Assembly: GCA_020633625.1 (NCBI GenBank)
Contig: JACKDJ010000022.1
Coordinates: forward strand, 16,375 to 80,374
DNA length: 64,000 nucleotides
Direction of reading: 5' to 3'
Origin: Myxococcales bacterium
GTDB lineage: Bacteria > Myxococcota_A > Bradymonadia > REDH01
The position numbers and the translations under genes were made by a program. Each line of letters opens with the position of its first letter. Positions within the stretch are counted from its first letter, which is position 1. The notes below the pieces were generated by a model that made no database searches, had not been told where the DNA came from, and worked only from the letters and a program-made list of their open reading frames with translations. Of the stretch, positions 24,935 to 34,209 are shown one piece after another.

Positions 24935-27900
24935 ATGAACTTCTCGAGATCAATGGGTCGCCCCGCAGCGGCGCTGTTTGTGGTCGCCGTCGCGACGGTG
25001 TCCCCCTGGCTCGTCGCGTGCGGGAACAGCAGCGGCGGCGGCGGAGAGCCGGAGTGCGGCGATGGCCAGGTCGACGACGGAGAGGCTTGCGACGACGGCA
25101 ACAGCGAGCCCAGAGACGGCTGCTCTGCCGTCTGCGAGCTCGAGGACGGCTGGGATTGCGCCGGCGCGCCGAGCCAGTGCGAGCAGGTAACCCCCGAAGC
25201 CGTGTGCGGCGACGGACGGATCGCTGCGGACGAGCAGTGTGATGACGCAAACCGCACTGGCGGCGATGGCTGCACGCGCGACTGCGCCGTCGAGGACGGC
25301 TGGCGGTGCGCCGGCGCGCCGAGCCGCTGCACGCAGCAGGCGCCCGAGTGCGGTGACGGCTTCATCGATGCCGGCGAATCTTGCGACGACTCCAACGACG
25401 TCTCGGGCGACGGCTGCTCCGCGGCGTGCGCCGAGGAGCCGGGGTTCGACTGCACCGGCGAGCCGAGCGTGTGTGTCGCGCGTCCGCCCGGCGTCTGCGG
25501 TGATGGAGCGATCGACGTCGGCGAGCTGTGCGACGACGGCGGCACGGCGACGGGTGACGGCTGCGACGCCGCCTGCGGCGTGGAGCCGGGGTACCGCTGC
25601 GCCGGCGAGCCGTCGGTGTGCGAGACCCTGCCGCCGATCTGCGGCGACGGGCTCATCGCGCTCTCTGAGGGGTGCGACGACGGGAACATCGTGTCCGGCG
25701 ATGGCTGCGGGCGAAGCTGCGTCGTCGAGGACGGCTGGGTCTGTACGGGCACGCCGAGCGTCTGTCGCCGTGGAGCCGACATTTGCGCGGAGCTCGACTG
25801 CTCCGGGCTCGACGGCGCCTGCACGATCGGGGCCTGCGACCCTGTGACCGGCGCCTGCGTCGCGCGCCCGGCCGACGGCCGAAGCTGTGACGATGGCGAT
25901 CCATGCACCGACGGCGACGTTTGTTCGGCCGGTGAGTGCGCGCCGGGGGCCGCGCTCGACTGCACAGAGCTCGACGGGGTCTGCCTCGTCGGCGTCTGCG
26001 ACGCTCCCGCCGGTGGCTGTGTCGCGCAGCCGGCCGACGAGGGGGCGAGCTGCGACACCGGCGAGGGCGAGTGCACCTTTGGCACCTGCGCGGCCGGCGC
26101 GTGCGTCGCGAGCCTCGCCTCGGACTGCACCCCGTGCGGCGACGGTGGAGCGCTGCGCTGCGGTGGTGGGATCTGCGGCGGGCACTCGGGCACCTCGGTC
26201 GAGGGCTTCGAGGCCGAGACGGTCCCCGCGGAGTTCGTCACGTCGGCCCCGGCTTGGACACTGTCGACGGCCCAGGCACACACCGGGTCGCGGGGGCTAA
26301 GGTCGGGCACGATCGGGAACAACGGGACGACGACGGTCACGCGCGCGGTCAACCTCCGAACCACCGGGGAGGTGCGGTTCTGGCTCTTCGTTAGCTCCGA
26401 GTCCAGCTTCGACGAGCTCACGTTTGCGATCGACGGCGCCGAGCTCGGCACGTGGTCGGGCAACGTCGCATGGCGGCAGCAGAGCTACTCGCTGGCTGCG
26501 GGGGCCCACACTCTGTCGTGGACCTACTCGAAGGATGGCTCCAGCACGTCGGGACTCGACTTGGCGGCGATCGACGACGTCGAGATCGGTGGAGGCGGTC
26601 CGGCTTGCGTGTCGGACGAGTGTGCGGGCGCGGTGGTGAGTAACGGCGAGAGCTGCGTCGTCTGCGATGCGGTCGAAGACGGGACGGCGTGCGACGAAGA
26701 CACGGTGAACCCATGCGCGTCGTCGATGTGTCGCGCGGGTCGATGCGAGGCGGCGTTCGCTGCAAACGGGACCAGCTGCGACTCCGACGATGGCGACTGC
26801 GTCGTCGAGGCCTGCGAGGAGGGCGTCTGCACGCCCGCCGCGCTCCCGGACTGCTCCGGGTGCGAGGGTGGCGTCTGCGGCGGGGGCGTCTGCGGCGGGC
26901 TCCCGCCGGAGCGGCGCTGGGGCTTCGACACCGCGATCCCCACCGGATTCACGTTCTCTGGGGCGCCCTGGATCGTTAGCGGCACCGCACACACCGGCCC
27001 CGGTGCGGCGGCGTCGGGCGACATCTCCGACTCGGGAAGCTCGGCGATGAGCACGACCGTGACCGTGTCTGCCGCCGACGCCAGCGTCAGCTTCTGGTAC
27101 CGCACGAGCACGGAGAGCTGCTGCGACAAGCTCCGCTTCCGGGTCGACGGCACCGAGCGTAGCGCGTGGGGTGGGACGATCGACTGGACGCTCGCGACGT
27201 TCCCGCTGAGTGCGGGCACACACACGCTCGAGTGGGCCTACACGAAGGACCGCTCGATCTCGACGGGAGAGGACACTGTGTATGTCGATGACGTCGTCGT
27301 CGTCGTCGGAGGCGCGTGCGACAACGAGTGCGCCAGCTCGCAGGTGTTCAACGGCGATTCGTGCGTCGTGTGCGAGACCGTCGCCGACTCGACGCCGTGT
27401 ACGGCCGATCCGTCGTCCGACCCGCAGTGCACGGAGTTTACGTGCCAGGCTGGCGCGTGCACCGAGGGGCTCCTCGCAGACGACACGTCGTGCGACGCGG
27501 CGGCGGGCGAGTGTGCGACGGGCGCGTGCCGAACCGGCGCCTGCACGGCGATCCCGGTGCCGACGTGCACGCCCTGCGCAGACGGGACACAGGTCTGCGG
27601 CGCGGGCGTCTGTGGCGGCCTCGAACCGGCGTCCTTCGACGGCTTCGAGGCCGCGGAGGTGCCGGCGGCGTATGCTGTGTCCGGAGCGCGCCCGTGGGCG
27701 ATCAGCACAACCAGCGCCCATGGTGGCACAAGGTCCCTTCGATCGGGGGCGATCGGCTCGTCGGCGTCGACGGTCGTGACCCGCGCGGTCGATCTCGCAG
27801 TCCCCGGCGAGGTCTCGTTCTGGGCACGAGTCAGCTCCGAAGCGTGCTGCGATCGGCTCAACTTCCGCGTCGACGGCACGTCGCTCGGCCAGTGGGGCGG

Positions 27901-29620
27901 GATCGAATGGACGGAGCTCCGCTTCCCCCTTGCCGCGGGACCCCACACACTGAGCTGGACGTACTCAAAGGACGGGACCGTCAACACCGGCGATGACGCC
28001 GCGTTCATCGACGACGTCAGAGTGACGGGGCTCGAGCCGAGCTGCGACGCAGTGCCATGCGCCGGCGAGACGGTGTACGACGGTGATCGCTGCGTGACGT
28101 GCAGCCCGCCGGTCGACGGCGACCCGTGCGAGATCGTCGACCCGAATCCGTGCCTCGCCTACTCGTGTGCAGATGGCGCTTGTGTGGGGGAGCCGGTCAC
28201 GGATGGCACGAGCTGCGACGTCGACGCCACAGACTGCGCCGACAACGTGTGTGTTCGCGGTGTCTGTGTCGACGAGCCGCTCGGGGACTGCACGCCGTGC
28301 GGCGCGGGCGGCGCTGGGCTCTGTGCCGCCGGGCTCTGCGACGGCGTGCCCGGAACGCTGGAGTACAGCTTCGAGGGCTCGACCGCGCTCCCGGCCGGGA
28401 TCGACTCCGCGGTCCCGCGGTGGACGAACACCGACACGTCTGCACACGGAGGAAGCCGCTCGATGCGCGCCGCTTCGATCGGGAACAACGCGTCCACCTC
28501 GGCCTCGGTGACCGTCTCGGTCGCGACCGCAGGCGAGGTCCGGTTCTGGTACCGCGTCTCTTCGGAGGCGAGCTACGACTACCTCCGCTTCAAGGTCGAT
28601 GGCACGACGGTCCAGAGCTGGGCCGGCGAGGTCGCGTGGGCGGAGCACGTTCGCTCGCTGAGCGCCGGGACACACACGCTGACCTGGACGTACGAGAAGG
28701 ATGGCTCGCAGACGCGCGGGTCCGACACGGCGTGGGTCGACGACATCGTCATCACCGGGGCCAACCCGTGCCGGAGCGACGAGTGTGGTGATGCTCGCTT
28801 CGACGGCTCCGCGTGCGTCGTTTGCCCGGTGCTGACAGATGGCACCGCGTGCGGCGGCGACGGCAACCCTTGCAAGGAGTTCGAGTGCGCCCGGGGCTCT
28901 TGCACAGGCACTCCGGTCTCCGACGGGACGAGCTGCGGTACGACGGGCGACGACTGCACGAGCGCGCTGTGCGTCGCGGGCGAGTGCGACACCGTCGTGG
29001 CAGACGACTGCACGCCGTGCGGCCCCAGTGGGGCGAGCGCGTGCGTCGCCGGCGTGTGCGGTGGGCTTGCCGACGACTACTTCGAGGGCTTCGAGGCCGT
29101 CGACATCCCGGCAGAGTACGTCGCCCTAACGGTCGATGAGTGGCGGACCGTGAGCTCGCAGCACCACTCCGGCGCGCGCGCCGCGCGCTCTCCGACCATC
29201 GGCGACAACGGCTCGGCCGCGATGGGCCTGGCCGCCGCGTTCCCGTTCGACACGACTGTCAGCTTCTGGCGGCGGACGTCCACGGAGACGGACTACGACT
29301 TCCTGCGCTTCTACATCGACGGCGTGGAGCAGGGGCGCTGGAGCGGTGTCGTGGACTGGACGCTCGCGAGCTTCCCGCTCAGCGCCGGCGACCACGAACT
29401 CGTCTGGGCATTCACCCGCGACGTGAGCGGCTCGGGCGGTGCCGACGCGGTCTGGATCGACGACGTCGCGATCGACGATGTGCTCGTCTGCGCCGGCTAC
29501 GACGACCTGTGCTCGCCCGTTCTGTTCGACGGCTTCGACTGCGTCTCGTGCGTGTTCGAAGACGGCCACTCCTGCGGCGACGCAGGCGAGGTCTGCGACG
29601 CCGGTAGCTGTACGCCGTAG
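24935..29620 (+). CDS. Giant modular lipoprotein: five DUF4215 repeats and five ~240-aa Cys/beta-sandwich units
   Basis: 1561 residues from the ATG at 24935 (signal peptide, lipobox WLVAC). Residues about 38-277 hold five DUF4215-type units (CGDG...CDDGN...GDGCS..C..E.GW.C.G.PS.C). Two shorter Cys units follow. Then five tandem modules start near residues 418, 655, 898, 1138 and 1381 (period about 240). Each has a ~135-residue jelly-roll-like beta domain opening with GFE and containing [15 protein letters not shown] and DDV motifs, followed by a ~100-residue linker with 14-18 cysteines. The beta unit resembles MAM or laminin-G-like binding modules (inference). It is probably a surface adhesin or matrix protein, and the cysteines imply oxidative folding outside the cytoplasm. 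Confidence 0.85.
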   Translation: MNFSRSMGRPAAALFVVAVATVSPWLVACGNSSGGGGEPECGDGQVDDGEACDDGNSEPRDGCSAVCELEDGWDCAGAPSQCEQVTPEAVCGDGRIAADEQCDDANRTGGDGCTRDCAVEDGWRCAGAPSRCTQQAPECGDGFIDAGESCDDSNDVSGDGCSAACAEEPGFDCTGEPSVCVARPPGVCGDGAIDVGELCDDGGTATGDGCDAACGVEPGYRCAGEPSVCETLPPICGDGLIALSEGCDDGNIVSGDGCGRSCVVEDGWVCTGTPSVCRRGADICAELDCSGLDGACTIGACDPVTGACVARPADGRSCDDGDPCTDGDVCSAGECAPGAALDCTELDGVCLVGVCDAPAGGCVAQPADEGASCDTGEGECTFGTCAAGACVASLASDCTPCGDGGALRCGGGICGGHSGTSVEGFEAETVPAEFVTSAPAWTLSTAQAHTGSRGLRSGTIGNNGTTTVTRAVNLRTTGEVRFWLFVSSESSFDELTFAIDGAELGTWSGNVAWRQQSYSLAAGAHTLSWTYSKDGSSTSGLDLAAIDDVEIGGGGPACVSDECAGAVVSNGESCVVCDAVEDGTACDEDTVNPCASSMCRAGRCEAAFAANGTSCDSDDGDCVVEACEEGVCTPAALPDCSGCEGGVCGGGVCGGLPPERRWGFDTAIPTGFTFSGAPWIVSGTAHTGPGAAASGDISDSGSSAMSTTVTVSAADASVSFWYRTSTESCCDKLRFRVDGTERSAWGGTIDWTLATFPLSAGTHTLEWAYTKDRSISTGEDTVYVDDVVVVVGGACDNECASSQVFNGDSCVVCETVADSTPCTADPSSDPQCTEFTCQAGACTEGLLADDTSCDAAAGECATGACRTGACTAIPVPTCTPCADGTQVCGAGVCGGLEPASFDGFEAAEVPAAYAVSGARPWAISTTSAHGGTRSLRSGAIGSSASTVVTRAVDLAVPGEVSFWARVSSEACCDRLNFRVDGTSLGQWGGIEWTELRFPLAAGPHTLSWTYSKDGTVNTGDDAAFIDDVRVTGLEPSCDAVPCAGETVYDGDRCVTCSPPVDGDPCEIVDPNPCLAYSCADGACVGEPVTDGTSCDVDATDCADNVCVRGVCVDEPLGDCTPCGAGGAGLCAAGLCDGVPGTLEYSFEGSTALPAGIDSAVPRWTNTDTSAHGGSRSMRAASIGNNASTSASVTVSVATAGEVRFWYRVSSEASYDYLRFKVDGTTVQSWAGEVAWAEHVRSLSAGTHTLTWTYEKDGSQTRGSDTAWVDDIVITGANPCRSDECGDARFDGSACVVCPVLTDGTACGGDGNPCKEFECARGSCTGTPVSDGTSCGTTGDDCTSALCVAGECDTVVADDCTPCGPSGASACVAGVCGGLADDYFEGFEAVDIPAEYVALTVDEWRTVSSQHHSGARAARSPTIGDNGSAAMGLAAAFPFDTTVSFWRRTSTETDYDFLRFYIDGVEQGRWSGVVDWTLASFPLSAGDHELVWAFTRDVSGSGGADAVWIDDVAIDDVLVCAGYDDLCSPVLFDGFDCVSCVFEDGHSCGDAGEVCDAGSCTP

Positions 29621-29699
29621 CGGCCTCACGCTGGAGACCCCAGCAATCACCGACTTGCCTCGCGTCCCGCCCGATGGCGGCCCCCTGGAGAATCGATCC

Positions 29700-30812
29700 A
29701 TGCGCACGTCCGTTCGTCTCACGATCCTCGTCGCCGCGCTCGCCGTCGGCGGCTGCAACTCCGAGCCCTCTGACGGCGACGTGTCCGGCACCGCCGCCGA
29801 TGCGACCAGCACGGACGCGTCCTCGAGCGTCGACGCCGGCGAAGACGCCGCGACGGACGCCCTGCCGGGCCTTGACATCCCCGTCGCCGACGGCGGTGGC
29901 GCGGACGTCCCCGTCGCCGCCGGCGAAGTCTGCGACGACGGCGTCGACAACGACGGCGACGACGCCGTCGACTGCGATGACGTCGACTGCATCGACGCTG
30001 CGGTGTGCCAGCCCGGCGTCGAGCCCGAGCAAGGCCGGCTGTGTGGCGACGGCGCCGACAACGACGGCGACGGGCTGGTCGACTGCGACGATGACGGCTG
30101 CGCGACCGCGCGCGTCTGTGAGGGAACCACCGGGACCGCCGAGAACGGCCGTCTCTGCGGCGACGGCATCGACAATGACGACGACGGTCTGACCGACTGC
30201 GACGACGACGACTGCGCCGACTCGTTCCTGTGCCAGGACCCGTCGACGACCGAGACCGGTCGTCAGTGCACCGACGGCGATGACAACGACGGCGACGGCC
30301 TCACGGACTGCGATGACCCGGACTGCGCCGACGTCCGAGACTGCGTCGGCGCCGACCCGACGACCGAGACGGGCCCCGAGTGCACCGACGGCGACGACAA
30401 CGACGGTGATGGCCTCACCGACTGCGACGACGACGACTGCGCCGACGTCCGCGCCTGCTTCGGCGCCGACCCGACGACCGAGACGGGCCCCGAGTGCTCT
30501 GACGAGACCGACAACGATGGCGACGGCGACATCGACTGCGACGACAGCGACTGCGCGACTGACCGCGCGTGCTTCGGCGCCGGTGACCCCACCACCGAGA
30601 CGGGCATCGAGTGCCTCGACCGGATGGACAACGACGGCGACGGCGACGTCGACTGCGACGACAGCGACTGCGCAACGTTCCCGCTGTGTGCGCCCGACGA
30701 CCCGGCGACCGAGACAAACGCCGAGTGCTTTGACCGCGAAGACAACGACGGCGACGGCGATGTCGACTGCGATGACAGCGACTGCGCCGCGCTGCCGCCT
30801 TGCCGCGGCTGA
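29700..30812 (+). CDS. Asp-rich lipoprotein with about eight DNDGDG..DCDD repeats
   Basis: 370 residues from the ATG at 29700; the frame is open upstream but overlaps the previous gene. Signal peptide with lipobox VGGC (Cys19), then a low-complexity acidic linker (about 20-78). The rest is about eight units of C.DG.DNDGDGLTDCDDxDCAD..C separated by short TTETG linkers. The DxDxDG core is the calcium-binding loop of thrombospondin type 3, dockerin or EF-like repeats, each closed here by cysteines. The product is extremely acidic and likely folds with Ca2+ at the cell surface. It lies 79 bp after the giant lipoprotein gene and may share its transcript. Confidence 0.85.
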   Translation: MRTSVRLTILVAALAVGGCNSEPSDGDVSGTAADATSTDASSSVDAGEDAATDALPGLDIPVADGGGADVPVAAGEVCDDGVDNDGDDAVDCDDVDCIDAAVCQPGVEPEQGRLCGDGADNDGDGLVDCDDDGCATARVCEGTTGTAENGRLCGDGIDNDDDGLTDCDDDDCADSFLCQDPSTTETGRQCTDGDDNDGDGLTDCDDPDCADVRDCVGADPTTETGPECTDGDDNDGDGLTDCDDDDCADVRACFGADPTTETGPECSDETDNDGDGDIDCDDSDCATDRACFGAGDPTTETGIECLDRMDNDGDGDVDCDDSDCATFPLCAPDDPATETNAECFDREDNDGDGDVDCDDSDCAALPPCRG

Positions 30813-30852
30813 TTGGCATCGCGTGCTGACGCCTGCTTCGGTTCGCGGCGTG

Positions 30853-31971
30853 CTACCGCGTGAGCGCGCGGTAGATACCTACGTAGCGCGCGACCATCGC
30901 GTCGGCGGAGTAGCTCGCGACCACCTTCGCACGGGCTCGCGCACCGTCATCTGCACACAGACGCGGCGAGCGCGCGTAACGGTCGAGCGCGTCCGCGAGC
31001 GCCAGGTCCTCTCCGATATCGACGACCTGGCCACAACCGCCGGCGGTGAGTGACCCGATGTCGCCGACGTCTGTGGCGACGACCGGAAGCGCGTGCGCCA
31101 TCCCCTCGAGCAGCGAGACGGGCAGGCCCTCGCGCACGCTGGCGAGGGCGATCACGTCGAACGCGTCGAGGAGGGCGTCCACATCGGTGCGGTTGCCCAG
31201 GAAGAGACAGCGTTCGTCGAGCCCGAGATCGCGCGCGGCGTTGCGGACGCCCGCTTCGAACGGGCCCGAGCCCACGAGCACCGCCGTGACATCGCGGCCG
31301 CGCTCGATGAGTGTCCGGACCGCGCGCAGCAACGCCTCGTGCCCCTTGTCTGGTACCATGCGAGCGACGCAGCCAACGGCGAAGGTCCGCGAGCCCAGCC
31401 CGATGCGCTCACGGGCGGCTGCGCGGCTGGCCGGGGAGCGCGGCGGCGGAACGCGGACGCCGTTCAAGACGACGCGGACGTCGCGTTCGTCGAAGTTGGC
31501 CGCGCGCCACTGCGCGAGCTCCTCGGACACGCACACGACCGTGGCCGCGCGCCCGGCAGCCCGCCCGAGCGCGCGCCGTCGCGGTGTGTCGTAGAACTCC
31601 CGGGAGTGCTCGGTGTAGACAACCGGGATGCCGAGCATCGCGGCGGCGGGGATTCCGTGGAGGAGAGGCGAGAAGTGGTGCGCGTGAAGCACGTCCGCGC
31701 GAAGCGACTTGAGCGCAACCGCGAGTCGCAGCACGAACGACGGTGAGTAGCCAGGATCGGTGTCGAAGAACCGCGTCGGGACGCCCGACGCCTCGAGCTG
31801 CGCGCGGAACAGCCCGTCCTCGAGGTGAGCCATGGCGACGGACTCGACGCCCAGCTTGCGGCCGCCGACGGCGAGGTCGTGGACCACGCGCTCGATCCCT
31901 CCGACGTGGAACGTGCCTACGAGGTGTGCGACCCGAAGCGGTCGGGCGGTCGTCGAAGGTGAGGGGGGCAA
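30853..31971 (-). CDS. GT4-family glycosyltransferase
   Basis: 372 residues, GT-B fold, retaining GT4 type. It should transfer a sugar from a nucleotide donor to a glycan or lipid acceptor. Signatures are the N-terminal LVGTFHVGGIERVVHDLA (acceptor side, GG-E-R loop), LHAHHF, YTEHSREF, VLNGV in the hinge, the donor-side GCVARMVPDKGHEALLRA and VLVGSGPFE, and the EX7E motif (REGLPVSLLEG). The first start-like codon is TTG at 31971; translation could begin slightly later. No polysaccharide cluster surrounds it. It follows the symporter gene on the minus strand with a 60-bp gap. Confidence 0.88.
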   Translation of the reverse strand: MPPSPSTTARPLRVAHLVGTFHVGGIERVVHDLAVGGRKLGVESVAMAHLEDGLFRAQLEASGVPTRFFDTDPGYSPSFVLRLAVALKSLRADVLHAHHFSPLLHGIPAAAMLGIPVVYTEHSREFYDTPRRRALGRAAGRAATVVCVSEELAQWRAANFDERDVRVVLNGVRVPPPRSPASRAAARERIGLGSRTFAVGCVARMVPDKGHEALLRAVRTLIERGRDVTAVLVGSGPFEAGVRNAARDLGLDERCLFLGNRTDVDALLDAFDVIALASVREGLPVSLLEGMAHALPVVATDVGDIGSLTAGGCGQVVDIGEDLALADALDRYARSPRLCADDGARARAKVVASYSADAMVARYVGIYRALTR

Positions 31972-32031
31972 GTGCTCGGGGAGGGGCTGGTCCCGCGCGC
32001 CGCGGCAGCCGGGCGCGACGTCGCGGTGAGG

Positions 32032-33669
32032 CTAGCGTCCGTCCCGCTCGCGGTCGACTTCGACGCGGTGCTCCCCGGCGGCGAACCGGTTCTCGATGCC
32101 TCGTGTGGGGTCGGCGAGGTCGTCGGCCACGGAGAGGGGGACGGCGCCACGTCCCTCGAGCCGCGCCATGACGACGGCGGCGGTGGCGTCGCCGGTGACG
32201 TTCACCGAGGTGCGGAACATGTCGAGGATACGGTCGACGCCGACGATCAGCGCGATCCCCTCTACGGGAACGCCGACCGAGACAAGCACCATCGTGAGCG
32301 TGATCATGCCGGCGCCGGGGACGCCGGCCGCGCCGATTGAGGCGAGCGTCGCCATGACCACGATCGTGACCTGGTCCGCCATCGTGAGGTCGAGCGAGTA
32401 GATCTGCGCGATGAACAGCGCCGCCACCCCCTGGTAAAGGGCGGTCCCGTCCATGTTGATCGTCGCGCCCAGGGGGAGGACGAAGGCGCTGATCGAGCGG
32501 TCCACACCAAGGCCGTCCTCCACGCACTGCTGCGTTACGGGGAGGGTCGCGGACGAGCTCGACGTGCTGAACGCCAGCATCAGGGCAGGGCGCATCGCCT
32601 CGAAGAACGCACGCGGCGCGACCCCTCCGCCGAAGCGGACGGCCGGGACGTAGACGAGCAGCACGTGCAGCAGAAGCCCGAGCACGACCGTGGCCGAATA
32701 GAGCGCGAGCGCCCCGATCACGCTGGTCCCGGTCGTCGCCGTGACCTTCAGCATCAGCGCGAACACGCCAAACGGGGCCAGCTGCATGGCCATGAGCACG
32801 ACGGTCACGACGGCCTCGTTGGCACGGTCGGCCAAGTCGACGAGCGGCCGGGCCCGCTCCGCCGGCATCAGTGTCAGTGCGACACCGAAGACGAGCGCGG
32901 CGCACAGGATCTGCAGCATGTTGCCCGACGCGAGCGCGTCGAAGACGTTGGTTGGTACGACGTCGACGAGCTGGTCGAGTCCCGACGGCGCGCGCGCTGC
33001 GCGCTCCGCAGACGCGCCAGCCTGGGCGGCGTTCGCGGCCAGCAGCGCGACCCGGTCGGCCGCCGCGATAGCACGGCCGGGGCGGACGAGGTCGGCGAGG
33101 AGCACGCCGATGCCGAGCGCGCCGACCGTCGTCGCTGTGAAGTACGCGAGTGCGCGCGCGCCGAGGCGGCCGAGCCGGCGAAAGTCGCCGAGCGATGCGA
33201 CGCCGACCAGCAGCGACAGGAAGACGAGCGGCGCGACCACCATCCGGATCAAGCGAAGGAAAATCTGGCCCAGCCAGTCCGTCGCGGCCACCATCTTGCG
33301 GCTAGTCGGAGCGTACGTGGTCACTTCGCCGACGCGTACCCAGCCTGCGATCTGGTCGCCCGCCTCGTGCCCTTCCGCCGCGTGTGACGCCTGCGCCTCG
33401 AGCGCGACGAGGTCGCGCGCGCGCAGCCTCCACTGCACTCGCATCCAGCCCTCGGGCTCGGGCTCGGGCTCGCTCGTCGGAGCGCGATAGACCGTGGCCC
33501 CGGGCGGGAGCGCCGCCTCTGACGCGGCGTCGACGGACGGCGAGACGCGCACGGTGGCGTCGCCAAGCTCCACCCCGGACCGGGCGACGAGCGACGAGTC
33601 GGGACCGATGGCGACGCCTGCGACGAGGCCGAGCACCATCCCGATGAGGATCTTGTGGTGAAGCTGCAT
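32032..33669 (-). CDS. Dicarboxylate/amino acid:cation symporter (DAACS) with SH3b-like insertion
   Basis: 545 residues from the ATG at 33669. This transporter family (DctA/GltP type) takes up C4-dicarboxylates, glutamate or aspartate with Na+ or H+. Conserved parts are the serine-rich hairpin TSSSSATLP, NMDGTALYQG, GVPGAGMITL and VDRILDMFRTSVNVTGD. Usual members are about 420-450 residues. Here about 100 extra residues (about 30-128) sit between TM1 and TM2, reading VRVSPSVDAASEAALPPGAT...GWMRVQ...GWVRVGEV, the pattern of a bacterial SH3 domain. That loop faces the periplasm in known structures. A short acidic tail is also extra. All transport motifs look intact. Confidence 0.9.
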   Translation of the reverse strand: MQLHHKILIGMVLGLVAGVAIGPDSSLVARSGVELGDATVRVSPSVDAASEAALPPGATVYRAPTSEPEPEPEGWMRVQWRLRARDLVALEAQASHAAEGHEAGDQIAGWVRVGEVTTYAPTSRKMVAATDWLGQIFLRLIRMVVAPLVFLSLLVGVASLGDFRRLGRLGARALAYFTATTVGALGIGVLLADLVRPGRAIAAADRVALLAANAAQAGASAERAARAPSGLDQLVDVVPTNVFDALASGNMLQILCAALVFGVALTLMPAERARPLVDLADRANEAVVTVVLMAMQLAPFGVFALMLKVTATTGTSVIGALALYSATVVLGLLLHVLLVYVPAVRFGGGVAPRAFFEAMRPALMLAFSTSSSSATLPVTQQCVEDGLGVDRSISAFVLPLGATINMDGTALYQGVAALFIAQIYSLDLTMADQVTIVVMATLASIGAAGVPGAGMITLTMVLVSVGVPVEGIALIVGVDRILDMFRTSVNVTGDATAAVVMARLEGRGAVPLSVADDLADPTRGIENRFAAGEHRVEVDRERDGR

Positions 33670-33857
33670 GGTCGCGTGCCGAGGATTGCGCGAGCCTACG
33701 CGGGCACCGGTGTCGTGATCAAGCGTCGCCTCGGGCACGCCGATCGTCACCCGCGTCGGCCGCGAGCACGCGGATCCGCTCGCGAAACGCTTGGCGCGCC
33801 GCGGCTGATCGGCTACTGACGCGCGGCCGCTCCCCCTTCAACTGTACGAGCCGCACG

Positions 33858-34103
33858 ATGTCTCAGCCGAAGTTCGACCTCGCCGAGGTCAAGGAGATCG
33901 CGAAGTTCCTCAACATCGGCGGCGTCTTGAGCGTCGTCGTCATCGCGCTCGTGGTCGGCATCGTCTGGGGCAGCGGTTGCGGGCCGGTCATCCACTCTCA
34001 GAGCTACGCGCACACCGACCCGCTGGGGCGTCCGGAGATCCAGGACCACCCGGAGGCGGCGCACGCGGAGCAGACGGCCGCGCCCGCTGAGCACGGCCAC
34101 TAG
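33858..34103 (+). CDS. Small single-pass membrane protein
   Basis: 81 residues: an N-terminal charged amphipathic segment (FDLAEVKEIAKFLNIGG), one strong membrane helix (VLSVVVIALVVGIVWG, about 24-40), then a His-, Glu- and Ala-rich polar tail ending HAEQTAAPAEHGH. The coherent topology supports a real gene, though no strong ribosome-binding site is seen. The family is not recognised. A role as a small respiratory or transport accessory subunit is possible but unsupported. It stands alone between genes on the other strand. Confidence 0.55.
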   Translation: MSQPKFDLAEVKEIAKFLNIGGVLSVVVIALVVGIVWGSGCGPVIHSQSYAHTDPLGRPEIQDHPEAAHAEQTAAPAEHGH

Positions 34104-34209
34104 CAGTCTCCTGGTCGTCGCTGCCTCAGCCGTCCGTGGCGAGGTGCGACGGCACGGCCTCACGGGTTGAGCCGCGGCGCGAGGCGTCGCCTCCGCCACC
34201 GCCTGACGC

